This document shows, piece by piece, positions 25,042 to 35,040 of a DNA stretch of 64,000 nt. Location: assembly GCA_027485165.1 (NCBI GenBank), contig JAIXRN010000097.1, positions 1 through 64,000 of the forward strand, read 5' to 3'. A program made the translations under genes and the position numbers. Origin of the DNA: Rubrivivax sp. Its GTDB lineage: Bacteria; Pseudomonadota; Gammaproteobacteria; Burkholderiales; Burkholderiaceae_C. Position 1 is the stretch's first letter; each line of letters starts with the position of its first letter. Below the pieces are notes generated by a model. That model ran no database searches. It saw only the letters and a program-made list of their open reading frames with translations, and had not been told where the DNA came from.

Positions 25042-26561
25042 GCCCGAACCTGCTGAATGCCAGCCCGAACGCCGCGCGTCACGCCCCACGCAACGCCCTG
25101 GCCCCTGCCAGCAGCCTGCAGCCCGTGCGCGGTGTGGACGCACCGCGGCCCGCCAACACTGCCGGCCAGGCCTTCAGCGACGACCCCTTCGCCCGCGTGC
25201 TGGAACAGAACCGCCAGACCGCGCGGCTACAGGCGCGGCGCGACGCTGAGCGCCAGACGGAGCGCAAGGCCGAAAGCCAGGCCGATGGCGTGCGACCGAC
25301 CGAAGCAACGACTGCAGCCGAAACAGCCGGGCAGACGGCCCCGACCGCGCCCAGTGCGAGGGCTGCGGCCCCTACAGCGGCAGCCAAGCGCCTGGCTACG
25401 GCAACGGGCGCAAGCGCTGATGCCGGCAGCGACAGCCCCGCGGCGCCGGACAGCGATGCAGGCGCGAACCGCCTGGCTGCCAACCGCAAGGCTGCGCCCG
25501 ACGGCCGCGCCGTTGCGGCGCGCACGACGGCGACACGACAGACCGCCAGCAGTGCCGCCACAGCCGGCACGTCCGAAGCCGCGGGCGAAGCCGACGGCGC
25601 GGCAAACGAAGCCGGCCGCCCGGCGCGTGGCGTGCCCCGCGGCGGCCCTGGCGACGCCGAAGACACCAGCGCCAGGCAGGCTGCAGACAGCCAGCACGCC
25701 AAAGCCGCGGCGGACCACGCTGCCGCCCCCCCCGTGCCCGGGCGCCCCGGCGGGCGGCCCAGCGCCAGCCGCAGCACCCTGGGTGCCAGCGCACCGGCAG
25801 GCAGCGCCAGCAGCGCTGCGGCGGCTGCTGCCGCTGCCCCGCCAGACACTCCGCTGCTGGGTGGCGGCCCGGCCCTGAACAACGCGCTGAACAACGCGCT
25901 CAGCCCGGCAGACGCCCAGGCCAGCCGCAAGGTCGATCCGACCGACAACCCAGCCACCGCGGCCCTGGGCGCGGCCGCTGCCCAGGGCAGCACCGACGCC
26001 GACAGCACGCGCACGGCCATGCGCAGCTTCGAGTGCCAGTTCGACCCATTCGGCCCCGTGCTGGGCCTGCCGATCGACACCCTGCCGCCCAACGGCTTGC
26101 CACCGGCTGCGCTGCCCGTGGCGCCGCCCCAGCACACGCTCGCTGCCCGTCCGGGCAGCGAAGCTTTCGGCCCGCAGCTGGGCGCGCAGGTGACCTTGTG
26201 GCTGCAGGACGGCGTGCAGGAAGCGCAGCTGCAGCTGAACCCGGCCGACCTGGGCCCGGTACAGGTCAGCATCGTGCTGGAAGGCGCTGCCGCGCAGGTC
26301 AGCTTCGCGGCCGAGCATGCGCTCACCCGGCAGGCCCTGGAACAGGCCATGCCCACGCTGGCCGGCACCCTGGCCGATGCCGGCTTCACCCTGGCCGGTG
26401 GTGGGGTGTTCGACCAGGCGCCCACGCCGCAGCGCCAGGCCGAGAACTCACCGCAAGGCAGCACGCGCACAGGCGCTGCAGCCAGCGGCATCGCGACTGC
26501 CGGCCAGGGCCTGGCCACAACCCTGGGTCGCACCCGTGGCCTGGTCGACCTGATCGCCTGA
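25038..26561 (+). CDS. fliK: Flagellar hook-length control protein FliK
   Basis: 507-residue molecular ruler and substrate-specificity switch. The first ~370 residues are low-complexity Ala/Thr/Arg/Pro-rich, as in other FliK rulers. The conserved C-terminal Flg_hook domain (about 375-460) has VTLWLQDGVQEAQLQLNPADLGPVQVSIVL followed by VSFAAEHALTRQALEQAMPTL. Starts inside the end of fliJ (ATGA overlap). Last gene of the fliF-K run; the 175 bases to fliL may hold a separate promoter. Confidence 0.93.
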   Translation: MSPNLLNASPNAARHAPRNALAPASSLQPVRGVDAPRPANTAGQAFSDDPFARVLEQNRQTARLQARRDAERQTERKAESQADGVRPTEATTAAETAGQTAPTAPSARAAAPTAAAKRLATATGASADAGSDSPAAPDSDAGANRLAANRKAAPDGRAVAARTTATRQTASSAATAGTSEAAGEADGAANEAGRPARGVPRGGPGDAEDTSARQAADSQHAKAAADHAAAPPVPGRPGGRPSASRSTLGASAPAGSASSAAAAAAAAPPDTPLLGGGPALNNALNNALSPADAQASRKVDPTDNPATAALGAAAAQGSTDADSTRTAMRSFECQFDPFGPVLGLPIDTLPPNGLPPAALPVAPPQHTLAARPGSEAFGPQLGAQVTLWLQDGVQEAQLQLNPADLGPVQVSIVLEGAAAQVSFAAEHALTRQALEQAMPTLAGTLADAGFTLAGGGVFDQAPTPQRQAENSPQGSTRTGAAASGIATAGQGLATTLGRTRGLVDLIA

Positions 26562-26655
26562 TTGGGCTGATTCGGCCCTCGGCACGCGCGCAGCAGCAGC
26601 GCTTAACAAGGGGTTTCGGCGCCGCTTTTCGCGGCATGGCCAGCGGCAGGCGGTC

Positions 26656-26682
26656 TCAATAATGGTTTGAACAGGCCGAAGC
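26656..26682 (+). promoter_or_regulatory. Possible weak sigma-28 promoter before fliL
   Basis: TCAATAAT (26656-26663), 11 bases, GCCGAAGC (26675-26682): about half of the bases match the FliA consensus but the spacing is exact. It lies 54 bases before fliL. The rest of 26562-26736 shows nothing else. Confidence 0.3.
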
Positions 26683-26736
26683 GCCTGCGGCGCGCACTCC
26701 CGGCGGGCCGCGGCGGCCCGGCCTCAAGGAGCCCAC

Positions 26737-27345
26737 ATGTCCGCCGCCGCCGCTGAAGCCGCACCGCCGAAAAAAGGCAACAAGAAGCTGTTCATCATCA
26801 TCGGTGCGGTCGTCGCCGTACTGCTGCTAGGCGGTATCGGCGCCGTGGTGATGATGAAGAAGAGCGCCGCTGCAGCTGCCGCTGCTGAAGAAGGCGGAGA
26901 ACAAGCAGACGGCGAAGCCGCACCGAAGAAAGCCAAGATGGCCAAGCACGACCCCAAAGCCGTGCCCAGCTTCGTGCCCCTGGACCCCTTCACCGTCAAC
27001 CTGGCCGACCGCGACAGCGAACGCTATGCCCAGGTCGGCATCACGCTGGAACTGGCCGACCCGACACTGGAAGCGCAGATCAAGGCCTTCATGCCCGTGA
27101 TCCGCAACAACATCCTGCTGGCACTGGCCGACAGCACCGCCGGCGACCTGATGGCGCGCGACGGCAAGGCCCGGCTGGCGGCGCGCATCCAGCGCGAAAC
27201 CTCGCGCGCCCTGGGCGTCGACGTGCCCGAAGAGGAGCCCGCCGACGCGGAAGCCGAAGACCCGCCGAAGAAAAAGCGCAAGAAGCCGGCCCCGCCCGAC
27301 CTGCCCATCACGGCCGTGCACTTCTCGAACTTCATCATTCAATGA
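26737..27345 (+). CDS. fliL: Flagellar basal body-associated protein FliL
   Basis: 202-residue inner-membrane protein that supports stator function. A short Lys-rich cytoplasmic tail precedes one membrane helix (about 19-40, LFIIIGAVVAVLLLGGIGAVVMM). A periplasmic FliL domain follows (FVPLDPFTVNLADRDSERYAQVGITLEL, ...PITAVHFSNFIIQ at the end). A Lys/Pro/Glu-rich insert (DPPKKKRKKPAPP, about residues 180-193) before the last strand is unusual. First gene of fliLMNOPQR; 136 bases with a repeat separate it from fliM. Confidence 0.94.
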   Translation: MSAAAAEAAPPKKGNKKLFIIIGAVVAVLLLGGIGAVVMMKKSAAAAAAAEEGGEQADGEAAPKKAKMAKHDPKAVPSFVPLDPFTVNLADRDSERYAQVGITLELADPTLEAQIKAFMPVIRNNILLALADSTAGDLMARDGKARLAARIQRETSRALGVDVPEEEPADAEAEDPPKKKRKKPAPPDLPITAVHFSNFIIQ

Positions 27346-27349
27346 ACGT

Positions 27350-27440
27350 GAGCCCCCAAGCTCGCTGGCGCTCGCTACCCCCCGAGGGGGCCGTCCGCCA
27401 GCGGCCCGGCAGAGCCGGTTCCGCGGCGGGAAGCTTGGAT
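27350..27440 (+). repeat. Intergenic palindromic repeat between fliL and fliM
   Basis: AGCCCCCAAGCTCGC, a short GC-rich stem, then CCCCCCGAGGGGGC and later CGGCCCGGC. The same ordered blocks occur in the coding strand of dnaE2 at 43288-43205. Its strong stems could affect the fliL-fliM transcript. The rest of 27346-27481 has no gene. Confidence 0.6.
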
Positions 27441-27481
27441 CGCTTCGCCGCGCGGCGGTCGTACCCAGGGGTGGTGCCGGC

Positions 27482-28489
27482 ATGAATCAGCAAATACTTT
27501 CGCAGGACGAAGTCGATGCCCTGCTGCAGGGCATCACGGGCGAGAGCCAGAAGCTCGAGCAGGAAGAGACATCGTCCGAAGGCGTACGCGACTACGACCT
27601 GTCCAGCCAGGAACGCATCGTCCGCGGCCGCATGCCGACGATGGAGGTCATCAACGAGCGCTTCGCACGCAACATCCGCATCGGCCTGTTCAACTTCATC
27701 CGCAAGAGCCCGGAAGTCAGCATCGGCGGCATCAAGGTGCAGAAGTTCAGCGCCTTCCTGCGCGAGATCGTGGTGCCCACGAACTTCAACATCGTCAACG
27801 TCAAGCCGCTGCGCGGCAACGGGCTCATCGTCTGCGACCCGAGCCTGGTGTTCGCCGTCATCGACGCGCTGTTCGGCGGCATCGGCAAGTACCACACGCG
27901 CATCGAAGGCCGCGACTTCAGCCCCACCGAACTGCGCGTGATCCTGCGCCTGGTGGAAGTCATCACGGCCGAATTCAAAAAGGCCTGGACGGGCATCTAC
28001 CCGGTCGAACTGGAATACGTGCGCAGCGAAATGCAGCCACAGTTCGCCAGCATCGCCACGCCCAGCGAGATCGTGGTGGCCACCAACTTCACGCTGGAGA
28101 TCGGCGAAACCACGGGCTCGGTGCACTTCTGCATTCCGTACAGCACGCTGGAACCCATCCGCGACGTGCTCTACAGCACCATCCAGGGCGATTCGGCCGA
28201 ACCCGACCGACGCTGGATCAACCTGCTGAAGACGCAGATCCAGTCGGCCGAGGTCGACCTGGTGGCCGAACTGGCCACGGCACCGGCCACGGTGGAGCAG
28301 CTGCTGTCCTTCAAGCCCGGCGACTTCATCGAACTGGACCTGGACCCGATGATCCAGGTGAAGGTCGACGGCGTGCCCGTGCTCGACTGCCACTACGGCA
28401 CCAGCAACAACCGCTACGCCCTGAAGGTGGACCGGCTGATCACGAGTTCCAACCTGTCCTGGATTGGCGAGTCACAGAACCATGGCTGA
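27482..28489 (+). CDS. fliM: Flagellar motor switch protein FliM
   Basis: 335-residue C-ring protein. The N-terminal MNQQILSQDEVDALLQGITGE contains the CheY-P-binding peptide. The middle CheC-like domain has IRIGLFNFIRKSPEVSIGGIKVQKF. The C-terminal SpoA domain (about 250-330) packs with FliN. Normal length and no lesions. Its stop overlaps fliN (ATGGCTGA). Confidence 0.98.
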   Translation: MNQQILSQDEVDALLQGITGESQKLEQEETSSEGVRDYDLSSQERIVRGRMPTMEVINERFARNIRIGLFNFIRKSPEVSIGGIKVQKFSAFLREIVVPTNFNIVNVKPLRGNGLIVCDPSLVFAVIDALFGGIGKYHTRIEGRDFSPTELRVILRLVEVITAEFKKAWTGIYPVELEYVRSEMQPQFASIATPSEIVVATNFTLEIGETTGSVHFCIPYSTLEPIRDVLYSTIQGDSAEPDRRWINLLKTQIQSAEVDLVAELATAPATVEQLLSFKPGDFIELDLDPMIQVKVDGVPVLDCHYGTSNNRYALKVDRLITSSNLSWIGESQNHG

Positions 28490-28934
28490 CACCGACGACA
28501 CCGCAGGCATGTCCGAAGAGGACAAGATGGCCGCCGAATGGGCGGCTGCCCTGGCCGAAAGCAAGCCCGCCGCCAGCAACACCGCCAGCGAAGTGGCGAT
28601 ACCGGCCGAAAGCGTGGCGCCGGCGCAGTTCGCGAACTTCTCTGCCGGCACGCCGGCCGGCAACACCGGCAACGACCTGAACATGATCCTGGACATCCCC
28701 GTCCAGCTGACCGTGGAACTGGGCCGCACGCGCATTCCCATCAAACACATCCTGCAGCTCGCGCAGGGTTCAGTGGTGGAACTGGAAACCATGGCCGGCG
28801 AACCGATGGACGTGCTGGTGAACGGCTACCTGATCGCCCAGGGCGAAGTGGTGGTGGTGAACGACAAGTTCGGCATCCGGTTGACCGACATCGTCACGCC
28901 CAGCGAACGCATGCGGCGTCTGTCCAGAACATGA
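28482..28934 (+). CDS. fliN: Flagellar motor switch protein FliN
   Basis: 150-residue C-ring base protein. A variable acidic/Ala N-tail (about 1-70) is followed by the SpoA domain (ILDIPVQLTVELGRTRIPIKHIL, LVNGYLIAQGEVVVVNDKFGIRLTDIV). The ATG at 28482 lies in the last codons of fliM. The TGA overlaps the fliO start. Confidence 0.97.
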   Translation: MADTDDTAGMSEEDKMAAEWAAALAESKPAASNTASEVAIPAESVAPAQFANFSAGTPAGNTGNDLNMILDIPVQLTVELGRTRIPIKHILQLAQGSVVELETMAGEPMDVLVNGYLIAQGEVVVVNDKFGIRLTDIVTPSERMRRLSRT

Positions 28935-29320
28935 CACAAGGTTCCAGCATCAGCGCACTGCTGTGGTTCGTGGCCGTCATCGCGGCCATTCCGCTGTGCC
29001 TGTGGCTGCTCAAGCGCACGCCGCTGGGCCAGGGCAGCGGCGTGGCCGGCACGCCGCGCACGGTGGCGGTGCTGCCGCTGTCGGCCCAGCAGAAGCTGGT
29101 GACGGTGGAAGTGGGCCAGGGCGAAGAACGGCTGTGGCTGGTGCTGGGCGTCAGCGCCCAGGGCATCCACACCCTGCACACCATGGCGCCGCAGACGACC
29201 GAGGCACCGCCGCCACCGCCGCCGCCTGCGGCAGCGTTTGCGCAGCTGCTGGGCCGCTTGCGTGAAGGTTCGGGTCAAGGTTCGGGTCAAGGTTCAAGAA
29301 ACGGGCCTGGGGCTGCATGA
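28931..29320 (+). CDS. fliO: Flagellar biosynthesis protein FliO
   Basis: 129-residue single-pass membrane protein that helps FliP assemble. One membrane helix (about 8-27, [19 protein letters not shown]) then a small cytoplasmic beta domain ([30 protein letters not shown]) typical of FliO. The tail is Pro-rich with a short [10 protein letters not shown] repeat from 12-base DNA repeats near 29267-29295. ATGA overlaps link it to fliN and fliP. Confidence 0.92.
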   Translation: MTQGSSISALLWFVAVIAAIPLCLWLLKRTPLGQGSGVAGTPRTVAVLPLSAQQKLVTVEVGQGEERLWLVLGVSAQGIHTLHTMAPQTTEAPPPPPPPAAAFAQLLGRLREGSGQGSGQGSRNGPGAA

Positions 29321-30090
29321 GGCTGAAGCTGTCATCGCGCTTGTCACGGCCGCTGGCCGCAGGCGGCGCTGTCGCGCTGGCCCTGTGCCTGGCGGCGCCC
29401 GCCTGGGCCCAGCAGGCTGGTGGCCTGCCGCTGATCACGGCTCAGGGCCCGGGCGGCACCAGCTATTCGGTGCCGATCCAGACCCTGATCTTCTTCACCG
29501 CGCTGTCCTTCCTGCCCGCGGTGCTGCTGCTAATGACGGGCTTCACGCGCATCGTCATCGTGCTCAGCCTGCTGCGCCAGGCCCTGGGCACGCAGGCTGC
29601 GCCGCCGAACCAGGTGATCGTGGGCCTGAGCCTGTTCCTGACCTTCTTCGTCATGGCGCCCACCTTCGACCGCGTCTACGAACAGGCCTACGCGCCCTTT
29701 GCCGCCGGCACGCTGCCAGCCGAAGAAGCCTTCACGCGCGGCATGGTGCCGATGCGCGAGTTCATGCTGAAGCAGACGCGCCAGAGCGACGTGCAGCTGT
29801 TCGCCCGCCTGGCCAAGCTGCCGGCCGAAGTGAAGGGTGAAGACGTGCCCCTGCGCGTGCTGGTACCGGCCTTCGTGACGAGCGAACTGAAGAGCGCCTT
29901 CCAGATCGGCTTCATGATTTTCATCCCCTTCCTCATCATCGACATGATCGTGGCCAGCGTCCTGATGAGCCTGGGCATGATGATGTTGAGCCCGGTGCTG
30001 GTGGCCCTGCCCTTCAAGCTGATGCTGTTCGTGCTGGCCGATGGCTGGAACCTGCTGCTGGGGTCACTGGCAGCCTCATTCGTCACCTGA
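29317..30090 (+). CDS. fliP: Flagellar biosynthesis protein FliP
   Basis: 257-residue core of the export gate. A cleavable signal peptide ([20 protein letters not shown]) is followed by four membrane helices and the FliP signature regions [33 protein letters not shown] and [20 protein letters not shown]. It starts within fliO (ATGA) and is followed by fliQ after 13 bases. Confidence 0.98.
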   Translation: MRLKLSSRLSRPLAAGGAVALALCLAAPAWAQQAGGLPLITAQGPGGTSYSVPIQTLIFFTALSFLPAVLLLMTGFTRIVIVLSLLRQALGTQAAPPNQVIVGLSLFLTFFVMAPTFDRVYEQAYAPFAAGTLPAEEAFTRGMVPMREFMLKQTRQSDVQLFARLAKLPAEVKGEDVPLRVLVPAFVTSELKSAFQIGFMIFIPFLIIDMIVASVLMSLGMMMLSPVLVALPFKLMLFVLADGWNLLLGSLAASFVT

Positions 30091-30103
30091 GCCGGCACAC
30101 ACC

Positions 30104-30373
30104 ATGGATGCACAACAAGTCCTGGCCGAGGGCCAGAACGCGCTGCTGATGCTTCTGCTGGTCAGCGCCCCGGTGCTACTGGTGGTACTGGTGGTGGGGC
30201 TGGTCGTCAGCATCTTTCAGGCCGCCACGCAGATCAACGAGGCCACGCTCAGCTTCGTGCCCAAGATCGTGGCTGCGGTCGCGGTGATGATCTTCGCCGG
30301 GCCCTGGATGATGAGCACGCTGGTGGAATTCCTGCAGCGCACGCTGCAGTCCATTCCCGCTGCTGTCGGCTGA
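30104..30373 (+). CDS. fliQ: Flagellar biosynthesis protein FliQ
   Basis: 89-residue export-gate subunit with two membrane helices (about 16-38 and 50-70) and the family motif VSIFQAATQINEATLSFVPKI. ATG at 30104. Too short to be found by length alone; its place between fliP and fliR confirms it. Confidence 0.96.
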   Translation: MDAQQVLAEGQNALLMLLLVSAPVLLVVLVVGLVVSIFQAATQINEATLSFVPKIVAAVAVMIFAGPWMMSTLVEFLQRTLQSIPAAVG

Positions 30374-30383
30374 AACACCGCCG

Positions 30384-31145
30384 ATGATCAGCTTCAGCGA
30401 AGCCCAGATCCTGGGCTGGGTGACGCCGCTGATCTGGCCCTTCCTGCGCGCGCTGTTCCTGTTTGCGGCCCTGCCGGTGCTGGGCTCGCGCGCGGTGCCG
30501 GCGCGGGTGCGCGTGGGCCTGGCGGCCTTCATCGCGCTGGCAGCCCAGCCTTCGTTGCCCGATGTGGCACCGGTGCCGCTGGACAGCCCGCTGGCCCTGT
30601 TGCTGGTGGCGCAGCAAGCGGTCATCGGCCTGGCGCTGGGTTTTGCGGTGCGGGTGGTGTTTGCGGCGGTGGAATTCGCCGGCGAAATCATCGGCCTGCA
30701 GATGGGCCTGAACTTCGCCGGCTACTTCGACCCGCTGTCGGCCAGCACCGCCACGGCCACCAGCCGGCTGTTCGGCACCCTAGTGTCCTGGCTGTTCGTC
30801 GTCATCAACGGGCACCTGCTGGTTATCATGGCGCTGGCCGACAGCTTCCAGGCCTTCCCCATCGGGCCCGAGCCCTTCGCCTTCGTGCGCGCGACGCTGC
30901 CGCATCAGTGGGGCGCCGAGGTCTTCGCCACCGGGCTGTGGATCGCCCTGCCGCTGGTCAGCATGCTGCTGTTCGTGAACCTGGTGCTGGGCGCCATCAC
31001 GCGCGTGGCGCCGCAGATCAACATCTTTGCGGTCGGCTTTCCCATCACCCTGGGCGTGGGCCTGCTGGGGCTGCTGGCGGTGCTACCGGCGCTGGACGCG
31101 CCGTTCACGATGGCGCTGGAAAGGCTGCTGGACCCGTTCCGCTGA
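30384..31145 (+). CDS. fliR: Flagellar biosynthesis protein FliR
   Basis: 253-residue export-gate subunit with about six membrane helices. FLRALFLFAALPVLGSRAVPARVRVGL, EIIGLQMGLNFAGYFDP and VAPQINIFAVGFPITLGVGL are FliR hallmarks. Last gene of fliLMNOPQR; it converges on iorA with only 12 bases between the stops, so both transcripts must terminate inside or just beyond each other. Confidence 0.96.
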   Translation: MISFSEAQILGWVTPLIWPFLRALFLFAALPVLGSRAVPARVRVGLAAFIALAAQPSLPDVAPVPLDSPLALLLVAQQAVIGLALGFAVRVVFAAVEFAGEIIGLQMGLNFAGYFDPLSASTATATSRLFGTLVSWLFVVINGHLLVIMALADSFQAFPIGPEPFAFVRATLPHQWGAEVFATGLWIALPLVSMLLFVNLVLGAITRVAPQINIFAVGFPITLGVGLLGLLAVLPALDAPFTMALERLLDPFR

Positions 31146-31157
31146 CGCCGGCTGGCT

Positions 31158-31649
31158 TCAGCCCGGCGCGCCCGCCATCGCCGCCGCCGCGGCCTTGATG
31201 GCGGCGCGGATACGGCCATAGGTACCGCAGCGGCAGATGTTCTCGATCGCGTCGATGTCGGCGTCGCTGGGGTTGGGCCTGCGCCGCAGCAGGTCCACCG
31301 CGGCCATGATCTGCCCGGGCTGGCAGAAGCCGCACTGCGCCACGTCACGGTCCAGCCAGGCCTGCTGCACCGGGTGCAGGGTGTCGCTGCCGGGCGCGGC
31401 GCCCGCCAGCGCGGCCAGGCCTTCGATGGTGGTGACGGTCTTGCCGGCCACGGCCGAGACGCGCGTGGCGCAGGTGGTGACGGCCACGCCGTCCACCAGG
31501 CAGGTGCAGGCCTTGCAGACGTTCACGCCGCAGCCGTACTTGGGGCCGGTGACGCCGAGCTTGTCGCGCAGCACCCAGAGCAGGGCCATGTCGGCAGGGG
31601 CGTCCACGCTGACGGCCTGGCCGTTGACGGTGAAGCTGTGTTGGGGCAT
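31158..31649 (-). CDS. iorA: (2Fe-2S) subunit of isoquinoline 1-oxidoreductase-type enzyme
   Basis: 163-residue electron-transfer subunit of a xanthine-oxidase-family molybdenum enzyme. The plant-type cluster is held by C40, C45, C48 and C60 ([12 protein letters not shown]...). The C-terminal cluster comes from CGFCQPG and the ICRCGTY motif. It is complete, but its catalytic partner gene immediately upstream (31 bases) is broken, so the complex is probably not made unless another IorB exists. Substrates in the family are N-heterocycles or aldehydes. Confidence 0.88.
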   Translation of the reverse strand: MPQHSFTVNGQAVSVDAPADMALLWVLRDKLGVTGPKYGCGVNVCKACTCLVDGVAVTTCATRVSAVAGKTVTTIEGLAALAGAAPGSDTLHPVQQAWLDRDVAQCGFCQPGQIMAAVDLLRRRPNPSDADIDAIENICRCGTYGRIRAAIKAAAAAMAGAPG

Positions 31650-31680
31650 GTCGTGTCTCCTTGTTTTGGCGGCGGGGTTG

Positions 31681-33974
31681 TCAGACGAACACCGGTTCAG
31701 GTAGGCGGCCAGGCGGCACGGGCGTGAACACGGCCGGCGCGTTCAGCGGGAACTTGCGCGGCTTGCGCCCCGTGGCGCGGGCCCAGGCATTGGCGATGGC
31801 GCCAGACGCAGCCGACAGCCCCACTTCCCCCAGCCCGCCGATGGCGTCGCCGGTGGCGGGCATCACGATCACCTGCACGTCCTTCGGGTAGTCCTTCATC
31901 TTCGCCACGCGGTACTGCGCGTAGCTGCCTTCCAGCGGCAGGCCGTCGCGGATCGTCAGCCCGGCCTGCAGCACCAGGGTGATGGCGTCGGCCAGGCCGC
32001 CCTGCATCTGCGCTTCGATGCCCGACAGGTTCAGCGGCTGGCCCACGTCGATGGCGATGACGGCCTTCACCAGCTTGGCGTTCAGCGGGTCGCGCGCGTC
32101 GATTTCCACCAGGCAGGCCGTGAACGAACGCGTTTCCTGGTGCACCGCGATGCCCTGCGCAAAGCCGGCAGGCATGGCGCGGCCCCAGTTGCCGGCCGCG
32201 GCCACGCGCTGCAGAACGGCGCGGGCGCGCGGCAGGCGCAAGTGCGCCAGGCGGAAGGCCAGCGGGTCGGTGTTCAGCCGCGCGGCGACTTCGTCGACGA
32301 TGATTTCTTCCACGCTGCGCGCCGGCTGGATGTGCACGCTGCGGAAGGACACGGTGTTCATGTCCAGCGCCACCGGCGTGATGAACTTGCTGCTGATGCC
32401 GAAGTGGTAGGGCGACGCCACCATGGTCTTGAAGAACACTTCTTCATAAGCCAGGTTGCCGATGCTCTGCTGCACGCCGCCGGGCGCAGCGCCGGCGATG
32501 GCGGTGAACAGTTCGCCGAAGCCATGCCGCGCGTCCAGCCGCACCGCGGCCACGCGCTGTTCATAGCTGATGACGCGGCCAGCCAGCACGGTGGCACGCG
32601 CACGGTGCACCTGGGGTGGGCGCAGGCGCGTCTGGCGCATGTCGTCGGTGCGGTGGTACATCAGCTTGCAGGGTCGGCCCGTGGCCTTCGACACCTGCAC
32701 CGCCACCTGCACCGGGTCCCAGAACAAGCGGCGGCCGAAGCTGCCGCCAGTGGTGATGACGTGCGCCTTCACCGCGCTTGGCGGCAGACCCAGGTCGGCA
32801 GCGATGGCCTGCACAGCAATGATGGGCGTCTGCATGCCGGCCCAGATCTCGCAGCGGCCCGGGCGCACGTCGGCAATGGCGGTTTCCACTTCCAGCGGGG
32901 CGTGCGCGGCGGCCGGGAATTCGAACTCGCCTTCCACTGTCAGTGCGCCCAGCGGCGGCACGGCCATCGGCAACAGGGCCTGCTTCAGGCGCTGCTGGAT
33001 GCTGGCGTCGCTCTGGCCCTGCATGGGCCCGTCGCCCCAGGTGATGTCCAGCGCATTGCAGGCCGCCCAGGCCTGGCCGAAGGTTTCGGCCATCACCGCC
33101 ACGCCAGGCGGGAAGGGCACGATGTTGCCGCCGGAAGGCAAGGTGACGACGGCGATCACGCCCGGCATCGCCCGCACCATGGCAGCGTTGTTGACGCTGA
33201 GCACACGGCCGCGGATCTGCGAAGGCATGCGCAGCATGGTGGGCTTCGCATCGGGCACGGGCAGGTCCATCGCGAACTGCTTGCGGCCAGTGACGATGGC
33301 GCGCGCGTCCAGCCGGCGCACGGCGCGGCCCAGCACGGTGTACTGCGACGGCGCCTTGGGCAGCACGCCCGACACCGCCGGCAGCGTGGCCGCCAGGGCC
33401 GTGAGCGACCCGTAGCTCAGCGTGCGCCCGTCGGCCGCGCCGCATGGAAGCAGCGCACCGCGGCCGACGCACCGCTGATCTGGTTGAACAACAGCTCGGG
33501 CCGCGCGTCGGCCAGGGTCACGTCCACCTGCGACAGCGGCAGGTCCAGTTCTTCGGCCACCATCATCCCGCAGACGGTGTCGATGCCCTGCCCGCTTTCC
33601 AGGCGCGGCAGGTCCAGCCGCACGCGGCCGTTCGCGCCCACTTCCAGCTGCACCAAGGGCATGGTGGGCAGGGCTGTCTGCACCAGGCTGTCGCCCAGGT
33701 CGTAGAAGTCCACCGTGTCTGGCGGTGTCAACGGCAGCGGGGGCAAAAGCTGCGGCAGCAGGTTGCCCAGCAACTGGGCCTGGGCGGCGTCCGGCGCGGC
33801 CACGCCGGTGGCCAGGGTCAGCACCGGGGCCGACACGGCATAGGTCAGCAGACCCCGGCGGCTGAGGCGGGGGCCTTCGGGCGACGCGGGGGCAGACGGC
33901 GGGGCAGCGAGGGTGGCGTCGGGGATAGCACCGGGGGTGGTGCCAGGGCTGGTACCGGGGGCGTGGTCGGTCAT
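31681..33974 (-). pseudogene. iorB: Broken iorB: molybdopterin subunit of isoquinoline 1-oxidoreductase-type enzyme
   Basis: The protein is split between two reading frames. From ATG 33974 the first frame gives a twin-arginine signal (LSRRGLLTYAVSAPVL) and the IorB N-terminal region up to NQISGASAAVRCFHAA, then stops at 33417. A second frame continues from about 33440 with ADGRTLSYGSLTALAATLP and runs to 31681 with typical motifs (TGRKQFAMDLPV, TTGGSFGRRLFWDPVQVAVQ, GGLGEVGLSAASGAIANA). Relatives, from memory, have about 40-50 linker residues between these two points, so a deletion plus frameshift near 33425-33443 is likely rather than one missing base. Short GCGGC repeats flank the spot. A sequencing fault remains possible. 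Confidence 0.8.
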
Positions 33975-34155
33975 CTCGGTCTCCTGTGGTCGTGTGGGGG
34001 CGCCGATTGCTGCACTGGCGGGGCAGGCGCACAGGTCATGCTGCAGGCGCTGTACGGTCAGGGTTGTCGTCCGGATGACATCTGCGATCAGGGTTTCCCG
34101 CCGCATCCGAAACGCGCCGCTCTGCGCACCGCTGATGCAAGGAGCACCCCACCCC

Positions 34156-34941
34156 ATGCAGACCCTGGCATCGATGCTGCGCAGCAGCCCCTGGGCCGGC
34201 ACGCTGGCGCCTGACGCGCTGGACGCCGTGCTGGCCGATTGCTTTGAACGCCAGCTGCCCGCCGGCGCGCTGGCCATCCGCTGTGGCGACCCGGCCCTGC
34301 ACTGGGTGGGGGTAATCGAGGGCCTGGTGAAGATGTCGGTGTCGCTGCCCGACGGCCGCGTGTCCACCTTCACGGGCGTGATGGCCGGTGGCTGGGCCGG
34401 CGAAGGCACCCTGCTGCGGCGCGGGCCCGACCCGCGCTGGCGCTACGACGGCGTGGCCGTGCGGCCCACCCGGCTGGCCTGCATGCCGCGCCACACCTTC
34501 GAACGCCTGGTGGCCAGCAGCATGGGCTTCAACCACTTCCTGCTGCAGCAGCTGAACGCGCGCCTGAGCCTGTTCGTCGGCCTGGTCGAAGGCGGCCGCC
34601 TGCTGGGGCCGGACGCACGCGTTGCCCGCTGCCTGGCCAGCCTGTTCGACCCCGACCTGCACCCCAGCCCCGGCGGCACGGCCGCGGGCGGCCCGCTGTA
34701 CGTGCGGCTGAGCCAGGACGAGATCGGCCTGCTGGCCGGCGTCTCGCGCCAGCGCGCCCACCGGGCCCTGCACGCGCTGGAACGCGCCGGGCTGCTGCGC
34801 GTGGAATTCGGTGGCGTCACCGTGCTGGACCTGCCGGCGCTGCGCCAGCACACCGACACCGGGCCAGCGCCGGGGCCCTCGATGCCGTCTGGCGCATCGC
34901 CGGCGGCGGCACGCCAGGAAGCACAGCGCCGGATGGCGTAG
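34156..34941 (+). CDS. Crp/Fnr-family transcriptional regulator
   Basis: 261 residues. The N-terminal half is a cyclic-nucleotide-binding-like fold (LPAGALAIRCGDPALHWVGVIEGLVKMSV, MAGGWAGEGTLL). The C-terminal half is a winged helix (LSQDEIGLLAGVSRQRAHRALHALERAGLLRVEFGGVTVLDL). No Fnr-type Cys cluster is present. It is divergent from iorB across 181 bases and may control it; no palindromic operator could be recognised there. The start at 34156 is chosen because upstream frame sequence overlaps the opposite gene; an ATG at about 34075 is the alternative. The C-terminal 30 residues are low-complexity. Confidence 0.85.
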   Translation: MQTLASMLRSSPWAGTLAPDALDAVLADCFERQLPAGALAIRCGDPALHWVGVIEGLVKMSVSLPDGRVSTFTGVMAGGWAGEGTLLRRGPDPRWRYDGVAVRPTRLACMPRHTFERLVASSMGFNHFLLQQLNARLSLFVGLVEGGRLLGPDARVARCLASLFDPDLHPSPGGTAAGGPLYVRLSQDEIGLLAGVSRQRAHRALHALERAGLLRVEFGGVTVLDLPALRQHTDTGPAPGPSMPSGASPAAARQEAQRRMA

Positions 34942-35040
34942 CCTCCAGCGCCATGCCACTGCCGCACCCCACCTGCACATGAGCCTGCCGCGCCGCGTCC
35001 AGGCATTCATCCCGCTGCGCGCAGCGCTCAGGGGCGCACG

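Noticed and set aside
33975-34155. Crp/Fnr operator between iorB and the regulator gene
   Set aside because: No TTGAT-N4-ATCAA or TGTGA-N6-TCACA-like palindrome could be seen.
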